A stretch of 13,781 nucleotides of DNA from Hyphochytrium catenoides (lineage: Eukaryota; Sar; Hyphochytriomycetes; Hyphochytriales; Hyphochytriaceae). This document shows, piece after piece, positions 1-8,366 of the stretch. The stretch lies in assembly GCA_900088475.1 (NCBI GenBank), contig FLMG01000036.1, forward strand, positions 1 to 13,781, in the 5' to 3' direction. Made by a program: the position numbers and the translations under genes. Each line of letters begins with the position of its first letter. The stretch's first letter is position 1. The notes below the pieces were generated by a model that ran no database searches, was not told where the DNA came from, and saw nothing but the letters and a program-made list of their open reading frames with translations.

Positions 1-451
1 TGTTTGTTTCTTGAGCACCCTCTGCGATGCTTTTTGCATCTTCTTAAGAAGCTGCTCCTGCTTGTCTGGAGGGAGATCCTTCCACGCCGTGGAGGCGATT
101 TGTAGGTGCCGGGCAGGAACTTGTATGAGAGACGGAGGTAGCGGAGAGCGAGGAGGATAGCAAGACGAGACAAGAGAGAGAGGCCGAGAGCGTACATAGC
201 CTGCCCTGGATGGAGCTAAAAGCAAGGGCTTGGCCCTGATCAGCCATGGGACCGACCGAGAGAGCATTGGAATCAGAGCTCCAAGCACCGAAGGAGAGGA
301 TACTTCTTTCTCTGTTCTTGCCGCTTCCGGGCTTCTGGTCCGTGTGCTTTGGTCTTTGTCTTCGCTGTCTTACAGCTTCTAGTGGCCAGCTAGTCTTCCC
401 GCTGAAGCTCATGTCTCTCATCTGCGAGGCGGCGTTAGTCCATGAGGACAT
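1..451 (-). CDS. 5' part of an unrecognised gene, cut by the left edge
   Basis: I do not recognise this protein. The model is two exons, 451..196 and 119..1, with a 76-nt intron (195..120; donor GTACGC, acceptor ACAAG). The phases agree: one base is left after 85 codons and the next exon supplies two. The 125 visible residues begin MSSWTNAASQ, continue through a basic, Gln/Arg-rich stretch (about residues 27-50), and end in a charged, probably helical segment containing WKDLPPDKQEQLLKKMQKAS. That last motif faintly recalls an HMG-box helix, but this is not a family call. The ATG at 451 is chosen because it is the first Met after the pyrimidine repeat on the sense strand. A CAG directly before the Met at 421 could instead be a splice acceptor, so the true start could lie in another exon. 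The gene is divergent from CSN3 and shares its upstream region. Confidence 0.5.
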
Positions 452-480
452 GAAGAGAGATGCCAGCGAAAGTGTGCCGC

Positions 481-668
481 AAAAGAGAGAGAGGGAGAGA
501 AAAGAGAGAAGAGAGAGAGAGGAAAAAGGAGAGAGAGAGAGAGAGAGAGAGAGAGTGAGAGAGAAAGAGAGAGAGAGAGACAGAGGCACAGAGAGAGAGG
601 GAGAGAGCGAGACGGAGAGACAGACAGAGAGCGAGAGAGAGCGAAAGAGAGAGAGAGAGAGCGAGAGA

Positions 669-708
<40 letters not shown>
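481..708. repeat. (GA)n-rich low-complexity tract
   Basis: About 228 bp of nearly pure purine on the plus strand, mostly GA dinucleotides broken by GGGAGA, GACAGA and GAGC variants. On the sense strand of the left-edge gene it is (CT)n ending about 30 nt before the proposed ATG, so it would be promoter or 5' UTR. All its frames are open (Ser-Leu or Arg-Glu repeats), but these are translations of the repeat and not proteins. Confidence 0.95.
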
Positions 709-1263
709 TCAGAAGCATCTTTGCTTGTTTGCCTCTTCACTTTTTGACCAAGCAGCCACCCTCCACCTACCTCCCAATCACTGATAACCTTGATCAGATA
801 ACTATTAAAATTGATTCTCTACAATCTATTGAGAATAGTTTTTTCTTGGGGTAAGTGAGAGAAAAGAGAAATGAAAAAGAATCTGCAGCTTCATCAAATC
901 TTCATCAGATCTTCAAGACCTCTGCCGTCAACAGAGACCGCATTGGAGACCGCATTGTTCATGGTGACAAGCCTTTCTTGAGGAGCCTCTCACCTCTCTT
1001 GCTCTTTCTTCTTTTCCTTCCTGCAGCTTTCCTTGGCGTTGTTCGGACTCGCACTTCCCCACAGAGGCTTCTCAGCCCCTTTCTTCCTTTCTAAGAACGG
1101 AGTTCAGAAACCCTGAATCGCTCTTCACGAAGGTTTGAGGACAGAGTAGATTGCTTAAGAGCGGACTTCATAAAGCTTAAGGAAAGGAGAGCAGGCGGAG
1201 GTCCGAGACGGGGAAAGGAAAGCCTGGAGAAGAGGGATATCGCCTCAGGAGGCTGATGGTATA
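709..1263. other. Divergent intergenic region upstream of CSN3
   Basis: No convincing coding exon was found here. It should hold the promoter and 5' UTR of CSN3 (plus strand) and possibly of the left-edge gene (minus strand). Visible structure: a locally AT-rich stretch at about 777-845, short imperfect CTTCATC repeats at about 889-912, an exact 12-bp tandem duplication at 934-957, a pyrimidine-rich run at about 985-1092 and a purine-rich run at about 1181-1235 just before the CSN3 start. A short minus-strand frame beginning MKSALKQSTL (about 1175 to 1095) could be a small exon but has no supporting splice partner. Confidence 0.6.
934..957. repeat. Exact 12-bp tandem duplication
   Basis: GAGACCGCATTG occurs twice head to tail with no spacer (934-945 and 946-957), about 310 bp before the CSN3 start codon. 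It could be a replication-slippage product or a doubled protein-binding site. Confidence 0.85.
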
Positions 1264-4200
1264 ATGAGCGATCTCTTTCAGACGGTTACCGCTGTTGACA
1301 GCAGCCACCAGCCAGAGGCTTCACATCGACACCTGATCAACTTAGTAAGGCCCAGTCTGCACTTTGTGCCTAGGCGTGTCCACCGCATATTATATTGTCC
1401 TCCTGCCTCTTCCTGCTCACTCCAAAGCTGCTCTTCTCTTCTTTGAATGCCTCCTAGTCACATCCCTTCACCCGTTCTCATCCTCTCTCTCTCTCCTCTC
1501 TGTCTCTTATTCTCTTTCTCTGAGTCTCTGCCTTTGTACAATCTCACTCCATCTTTAAGGTTTCCCTTCCCGTCTCGGTATATCACCTTCGCTCGGCAGT
1601 TGCTCTTTCTTAGAGCCGAGCTCCCCACTTTTCCTCTCCTTTCGCCACGCACTTCCACAACTAATAACGGCTCAATCTCCCTTAGCGTGGAGAGCTTGAT
1701 GGTCGGCAGCAGGAGGTCAGAGAACTGGTGAAGCGCCTTCGCCGCCATGAAGATGCCCTTCCCTTACTTCATTGCCTGTGAGTGACGCCATTAACGTCGT
1801 TGTTAATGAAAGAGTCCATCGTCCTTCATCATAAAGCTTGCGGGCACTCGCTCTTGCTCCTCCTCTGGAGCTGAGAGGGAGTTCTTCCTCATCCGCATCT
1901 TATGAAGCGTCCTCTCTTCGCTTCTTGTTCTAAACGCCTTCCTTCTTGTTGCCGCTCACCGCCTCGCTTCGCTCAAAATCTGTTGCATCCTCTTTCTCCT
2001 TTCTGCATCCTGTTCTTCCCCTGCTTTCACCTTCCATTATCTGACACGACACTCTTTTGATCTTCTTTCTCTACGATTCACCCCGCTTTCTCTCACTTCA
2101 TGGCTTATTTTTGCTCTGTCTCTTTCCCTGCTTCTCAAACCGCCCTGGAATGGGTCACTCTAGGGCGGTAAGGACTGAGGCAATGAGCGCCGCTAGTGCA
2201 GAGGAGAAGCTGGAACTCTTCGATGCTATCAGCAGCTTTCTCGTGGAGTTCTCGGAGGCACAAGTCAAAGTTGCACCAAGACAATGTTAGTAGCAACCTT
2301 GTGCTCGCACTTCCTCCCTTTCTCTCATGCTACTTCGTCTAACTACGATGAACACTCATTTTTCTCTCTCTCTCCTCGCGTGTCCTCTTGCATTGAAAGT
2401 GAAGGCCGTGCTGCGGTGGTTTTCCGAGACTGGAGTGCAAGAGAAATGCGCCCTGCAATGTGTTCTACCTCTACGAAGCACACTTCAAAAGATCTCTGCA
2501 CATTCTTGGAAATTGACTGTGGCCCATGCACCTTTCGCTCTTGTCTGTCTGCATAGTAAATGCTACAACGCCGCTCGAGAAGTCATCGCGAGGTAAACCT
2601 ATGGTTAGACCACTGCCGCGGGGAGAGAGGTGGACGGCGGCGGATAAGGGCCTATAAGAAGGACAATTGATTGAATAGGAAAGACAGGGGATCGGAGGGA
2701 CAGACGTCGACGTTTCGCCTTACTTCGAACAAAGGGTACAGGGTACAAGGAGCTAAAGAGGTGACAGGCGTGATAGTCGACTGTCTTGTTAGCGAGGCGT
2801 GTCCTCAATGCGCTGCAGTGTGAGGCAGTCAAAGAGCAAAGGGGCTGTGGGCTCTCACTCTCGTTGAGTGTACCACTTATCTTCTTGCCTCTCTCTCTTC
2901 CTCTCCCCCTTCTGCCTTTGGCTGTCAGTGATATTATGGAGGCAAATGCGAAGACGTCAGGTGTGGATCCAGTTGATCTCCTTCTCTACCTTTACTACGG
3001 TGGAATGCTCCACATTGGACTCAAGCAGTTTAGCAGGGCGATTGACTTTTTACGACTGGTGAGAGGGCAGTGGAGCTGACATACGTTTCTCTCTTTCTCT
3101 ATCGCTTGTCCAAATTCTCTTCTCTGCCCAGACCTCAATTGCTCTGCCTTTTGCAACAGAGCTCGGCTGGTTTTCTCAGATACTTCTTGTCAGACCCTCT
3201 CTGTTGATGTTGGCTTCCCGTCCTCTAGCTTAGCAAGCTAGATCCTTGTCAATGACACAGGATCTGGCTTGAGTAGGCACTCTTTGCACGTATAGGCTAA
3301 CTTCTCGTCCCCGCTTAGGCAATAACTACACCCGCGTCTGCTCTAAGTGCAATAGTGCTGGAAGCATATAAGAAGCTTATTCTGGTCTCGCTAATAGAGG
3401 AGGGAGAGGTAAGCGTGTAGCCTTCCTTATCTTGTCGTCTTCACCTGCTAAAGGCGGACTAGGCTTTGCCCGTAAAATGCTTCCGTCTTGCAAGAGCTTC
3501 TGTCCTAGAGAGAAAGAGAGAATTGTAGCAAGCGATCCGGACGCTTTGTGTTTTGACTCTCTTTCTAGCGGCATCGTTTGGATTCTTGTTGACGGCAAGG
3601 CTCTTTGAGTACAGCTTAAGCCGTAATTTCTCTCGCGACCTGGCCCTCCGTCTTAGCCTTAGACCTTGATCTAAGTCTGGCCCCGCGGTGGTGGCCACGA
3701 TTTACCTTCTTTCTTTGTGTCTTTCGCTTGCGCTCGTTTGCTTAATTCACCTTCTTCTCTTTCGTGGGATGTTCCTCTCACCGCCCTCCTCTCTATTGCC
3801 TAGGTGAAACCTCTTCCTAAGTATACGTCCAGCGTGGTGAGCGGGTTCTTTGAGCAGGTCTTTAAGAGCAAGCAGGGACCCTATGAAGAACTAGTCAAGG
3901 CCTTCAAAGCCTCGAAACTTGAGCAACTGGAGGAGATAGTTCGAGACAACAGCCAGACATTTACGAGGGTAAGCTGTGATAGCGGCCTTGGACTCAGACA
4001 GCACGCGGGGGCTACGATATGAGAATGAGAGACTCTGACCGCAGCGGCTACTTTCCGAGCCCCCCCTTACCATCGCCTTCATTGTCACTGCAGGACAACA
4101 ATCTAGGCTTGGCTAAGCAGTGTATCGAAGCGTTGAAGAGGAGAAAGATCCAGCGCTTAACACTGACCTACGTCACTCTCTCCCTCTCTGACATTGCGAG

Positions 4201-5309
4201 CTCTGTGGGACTAAGAGATAAGGTGGAGGCTGAGAAGTACATTGTCCATATGGTAAGCCACCCCATTATCTTCATCGGTCTCTGGCAAGGAAAGGATGCA
4301 CTTCTGCTATGTGGAACTTTTCTTTACCCATCAGCCTTGCCTGTCCCACGCCCAAAGTGTCCTCTCCTTTCATCATCCATTCCGTGACAACCCTCTACTA
4401 CTCTCCCGGCGGCGAAGGCGGTGCCACCGATGTCGTCATGTTGTCAGTGCCTTATACTTACCATGTTATCTCCCAGATCTCTAAAGGCCAGATCTCGGCC
4501 TCTATTGCTCAGGACACGGAGATGGTGACCTTCTTAGAGAGCGAAGAAGAATACGATGACAATCAGATTGCAGGCAAGCTGAATGACTACGTTCAGGTAA
4601 GCAGTCCACCAAGGGTTCGCGTCAGGGGCGTTTGACTGAAGTCTTTCTCTCCCATGGTTACAGGCTGTGTCTCAGCTATCAGACAGATTGAGAGCGCTGG
4701 AGAAAGATATCATAACGGATCCATCCTATGTTACCAAGGTAAGAGCGCTGGACAAACGAACTAGGATATAGAGATAGCGGGCCAAAGAGAGACACAGACA
4801 AAGTGCAAACGGGGCGTCTTTTTGTCCCAGTTAGTAAGGAAAAGGATGGAAAGAGACGGTGAAAGGAGAAAAACGGCTTTGGGGTGGATGAGAGAAGAGC
4901 TATGGACGGAAACGCACCGGATATGAGGAGTAGAGCCGGGCTTCCAAGAGGCGAACTGGGCTAAGTGATCATTCCAAGAGACGGATCAGAGACTTCTGGA
5001 GGCAGGAGTGAGAGAAGAAACGAGCACAAAGAGTAGGGTCATATACGGGCAAATGATAGAGATTCCACGAGAGGTAGAAGTTCAAGAAATCAGGGATAGA
5101 TAAGGGCCCAGGGGTCGCTGTCTGCTCATGACTTTGGCCAACTCTATCTTCAGCAAAAAAGATCCACAGGGGAAGCTGGAGAGAAAATGCTTCCTTCTTC
5201 GTCAGCATCTTCTGCCCCTGGCATTAGCTCCGGCTATGGGCTCCCACCAGACTATGACGAGAACTTTCCTGAACTCGGGAGTGGAAGCAGCTATCTTAGG
5301 ATGACTTAG
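1264..5309 (+). CDS. CSN3: COP9 signalosome complex subunit 3 (CSN3/COPS3), 11 exons
   Basis: This is a PCI-domain subunit of the COP9 signalosome, the nuclear/cytosolic complex that removes NEDD8 from cullins in cullin-RING ubiquitin ligases. Exons: 1264-1344, 1686-1777, 2164-2285, 2400-2592, 2929-3058, 3319-3408, 3804-3968, 4094-4252, 4477-4596, 4664-4738, 5154-5309 (stop TAG). All phases match, giving 460 residues; animal CSN3 has about 423. Family hallmarks in order: LTVAHAPFALVCLHSKCY (exon 4), LYLYYGGMLHIGLKQF (exon 5), AITTPASAL and VLEAYKKLILVSLI (exon 6), LPKYTSSVV and SQTFTR (exon 7), DNNLGLAKQC, KIQRLTLTYVTLSLSDIA and EAEKYIVHM (exon 8), and ISASI, EMVTF (exon 9). The PCI/winged-helix region is about residues 215-385. 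The N-terminus (exons 1-3) is weakly conserved but fits in register with LFQTVTAVD and ELVKRLRRHEDALPLLHC. The last exon is a divergent Ser/Gly-rich, acidic-aromatic tail. The exon 3-4 junction (GTTAGT..GAAAG) is the weakest. Confidence 0.93.
3225..3265. repeat. Two adjacent inverted repeats in CSN3 intron 5
   Basis: A perfect 7-bp stem (CTAGCTT 3225-3231, AAGCTAG 3235-3241) with a 3-nt loop is followed at once by a second imperfect stem. Its arms are 3240-3250 (AGATCCTTGTC) and 3254-3265 (GACACAGGATCT), with a 3-nt loop and one bulged base. They lie within the intron 3059-3318. No snoRNA C/D pair or H/ACA arrangement is evident around them. Confidence 0.7.
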
Positions 5310-5914
5310 CCGCCGGCCGTACAAATAATACTGGGATAGACAGATTGAGATTGCTGGACGGCTGTCTTTAAGTGGGGCTGTGCGTCAGCCAGAGAGAGAG
5401 AGAGAGGGAGAAAAGAGAGGGAGAGAAAGACAGATAAGTGGCTGAAAAGGTAATTTTTAGACGAAGACTGCGCTAAAAGCGGCCAGGTAGTTGAGAGAGA
5501 AGGGAGACAAGTTATACACTTCTATTATATAAATTGGCCAGAAAGCTTTTCCGGGTAGTGGCGTCTCCTGGTACATCTTGCCAGCTGAGATCTCAACTTT
5601 TACGGGAGGAATGACATGAAGGAGCAGCTCTCTCTCGTGCTCTCCGTTTACTTCCAACCCTTGCTGTACGCTATTATTGATTAAAATTGATCCTTGTCTT
5701 GCACAGCCAAGGTTCAGGCCGAAGGCTTAAAGAGCGCCGGAACAAGACGAAAGAGAGAGAGAGAGACACTGAGAAAGGAGGATAGGAAACAATGGAACAA
5801 AGTGTGGATGAGGAAGAAAGAGGAGGTTCCATATTTGGTCTCTCCTCCTTTCTATCTTCCTCACCACCTTCCTTCCGTTCATCCTCCAGTGGCCCTTCAT
5901 CGGCCTCCTTTTTC
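5310..5914. other. Convergent intergenic region between CSN3 and the SPRY-DUF4246 gene
   Basis: Both flanking genes end here, so it should contain two 3' UTRs and polyadenylation sites. I see no confident gene. It holds a GA tract at 5391-5433, a shorter one at 5751-5766, and a 66-codon minus-strand open frame (5657..5457) following a possible acceptor (GTACAG). The minus strand just beyond the DUF4246 stop stays open in a second, acidic frame. No clear AATAAA signal is visible. Confidence 0.5.
5391..5433. repeat. Short (GA)n-rich tract
   Basis: About 43 bp of GA-dominated purine sequence on the plus strand, roughly 80 bp after the CSN3 stop codon, probably in its 3' flank. A second, 16-bp GA run lies at 5751-5766. 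Confidence 0.9.
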
Positions 5915-7746
5915 TCAATAATCGTCCGTCCTCCCCCAACTTTGCTGTTCTTGCTCTCTAGCTTTCTGCTCAGCTAACAAGTCTGCATTGGTTTTGAAGG
6001 ATCTCCGACTTTGAATGATTCGACGCTGGATCCCCCGCCACTGAGAGACCGTCATGTCGCCGTAGAAGCTCTTCTCAGCATTTTGAAGCCGTCTCTCGTG
6101 GTAGAATCGCTGTCCATGCGCGATGACAGCTGAGAGAGTTAGTCCTTCCTCGGGAAGGAAGCTCAATATCTTCATCAGGAGCTCCACCGGCCAACGGAAG
6201 AGCCGTGAATTCTTTCTGGCTGTCACCTCATCTAGCACAGAAAGCAGCTGGAATGTTAGCAGCTCACGTGGCTCACTCCGTACCTCTCTGGTTGAAATGA
6301 TGCGGTGTCGTGGGCAAACCAGAAGGAATGTTAAAGTTCCCAAGCGTCTCTCAATGCTTGAGTGCGTCGCGCCCTCTCTTTCCAGGCGCTGAGGCTGCAG
6401 AGAGTACTGCACATTGTTCTTGAAGACGGCAATGCCCCCTTCTCTCAGTATAACTGGCGCCGACGGTATGACACTTCCCACTGTTGGCTCTCGGTCCTCT
6501 GTCGCCCCATAATAAGGGAAGATAACGTCTGCAAAGTCTGCCTTCCTGGCTGCGGTCAAGCTCTTGGGAACCTCCACATAGCTCTCGAAGCCCTCAACCT
6601 GACGAAAGCACAGCTTGCCTGCGAGGCCTGAAGCTTCATTAATGCCATAGCAGCACATGCCTACAGCTAGGATATCCTCCAGAGGAGAGCCCTCTGAGCG
6701 CCAATCCTCCTGTGCGGTGTCCCAACCTCCCTCCTCTCTAGTGTACCTGTACTCCGTACAGCGAACCATGACCTGCAACTCCTGGTTCCGAAGCTTTGCC
6801 TCACAGCAGCGCTCAAACAGCGGTACAAAGAGAGAGAAAAGGCGAGAAAGCGTCTGATAGAGCTCAGGAAAGAGCTCCCGCGGAGCGCCGCAGACATCAG
6901 ATCTGATCTGTACCTCTCCTTCCTCCGAGACCCAGAAGATGGAAGGAAGGAGCTGATACGGTGAATCCGATCTCTTCGCTCTTCGGGGCCGCCCCGTTCT
7001 CCACAGCTGCTGCTCGGCTACTGGATCTTGTACGGCGCTAAGGCCGCGTACGTAAGGGAAATGAGAAGGGTCAATCACTTCGACCGCGCCTCTCTTTCTC
7101 AGTCCTTCTTTCTCTTGCATATCATGCTTCAGGTGGAACAACTGGCGTCTCAGTCCAGGGCTGTAGCTCTTCGCAACATCATTTACATCTCTCTCTAAGT
7201 CATCCAGCAGATCTGTTGGCACTGCTTCCTCACAATAGAAGATCCTAGAGCGGTTAGGAACCACCCACTTCTCCTTTGTGCACCTGGCAGGCAACTTGCC
7301 GTAGAGAGTTCGGAACCTTGAACTGTCAAGAAGGCTGTGCCAGGTAGATATATGGGACGCAAACACGAGGTCTTTTTGGACAGGGTCCTTCCCTCTTTCT
7401 TCTTCGTCTTTTCCTTCGCCTTTAGCGTCCTTCTTCTCCTTGTTACTCTCCTTCTCCTTGTTACTTTTCTTCGGTATAACCTTCATCTGCCTCGCGTCCT
7501 CATCCTCGAGACGCTGCGTCAAATGCCGCAGATCTCTCACCCAAGTCGGCGAAGCATCCTTTGATTGGGTCTCTGGCACGCCAACAACCACGTCGACTGG
7601 GCCTTGGATGCTGACGCCTGGATAAATGTATGACAAGGAAGAGGAGGCTATCCTGTGCTTCACGCGCCAAAACTCGGAAGAATTGACGGTTTGAGAGTCA
7701 GAGTGGTCAGTCTCGTTGCTGGCCTTTGTCTGTTCTTCCTGAGAAT
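5915..7746 (-). CDS. Final exon of the giant gene: SPRY end plus DUF4246 domain
   Basis: This exon of 1,832 nt is uninterrupted. DUF4246 is a family common in fungi whose role is unknown; its HxE and distal His pattern suggests an iron/2-oxoglutarate-type fold (inference). Family landmarks in order: WVRDLRHLTQRL, IDPSHFPYVRGLS, YQLLPSIFWVSEEGEVQI, FSLFVPLFERC, ELQVMVRCTEY, ILAVGMCCY, GKLCFRQVEG, GGIAVFKNNVQ, LTFLLVCPRHRIIST and the C-terminal WPVELLMKILSFLP. A Lys/Glu-rich insert (about 7480-7392) with a short internal repeat interrupts the N-terminal part. The usual WHVEG motif reads WRSEG (about 6703-6689) and the usual FPNVxQHR reads FKNNVQYSL (about 6424-6398), so both expected histidines are missing. 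The tail is Gln/Arg-rich and ends QSWGRTDDY. Confidence 0.85.
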
Positions 7747-8315
7747 CTGGAGAGACGAATGGCAGCGAGACAGAAAGAGGAATAAGCTAGAGAAGACGGA
7801 AGAGGACAAGCGCTGAGCTGGAATAATAAGGAGAAAGGCTCTAGCTTTCTCTTTCTCTCTCTCTTTCTCCCATGTTTACATACTCAACTCCTCTCTGCTA
7901 TCTTTCATATTCTAACTGACCTGCCGCCGCAGCGTCTTCACAGGTAGAGTCCCTGGATGCAGGGGCAGGACGAGGATAGACTAGTTGCCCATTCTTCGTG
8001 AAAAAGAAAGTGCGCAAACTGGTATGATAGCCAGCTCCTACCGTGTCACCTTCAGAATAGGCAGCCTCAGGAGGGAGCTCAGGTGGTGCTGTGCCAGACG
8101 CGTCAGGGCTCGTTGACACCTCAATCTTACCCTTACTGCAAGGCAATAGCCCACAATAGGAGAGCAGGGCAAATCGGTGAGGGATCAAGATAGAGAGAAT
8201 AGAAGAGATACGGGGAAGGGAAGAGAGAGAGAAGGAAAAAGTATAAGGCAAGAAGAGCGTTAAAAAAAGAGTAATGAGGAAGAGAGCCACCCATAGAGAA
8301 GGATGGGCGAGAGAG

Positions 8316-8366
<51 letters not shown>

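Noticed and set aside
44-854. Long open frames of Ser-Leu or Arg-Glu repeats on both strands
   Set aside because: They are translations of the GA/CT repeat, open in several frames at once. Only the non-repetitive minus-strand part (451..1) is kept.
1458-1748. Minus-strand frame starting MAAKALHQFSDLLLPTIKLS
   Set aside because: It looks coding because it is antisense to CSN3 exon 2 (1686-1777). The plus-strand reading fits CSN3 in phase on both sides.
2057-2163. Start of CSN3 at the Met in 2057, 2150 or 2183
   Set aside because: The exon is better explained as beginning at 2164 after CTCTAG. Two upstream exons (1264-1344 and 1686-1777) supply the missing N-terminus in phase.
4969-5208. 79-codon minus-strand frame over CSN3 intron 10
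   Set aside because: It overlaps the CSN3 last exon in antisense, and I found no splice support or recognisable protein.
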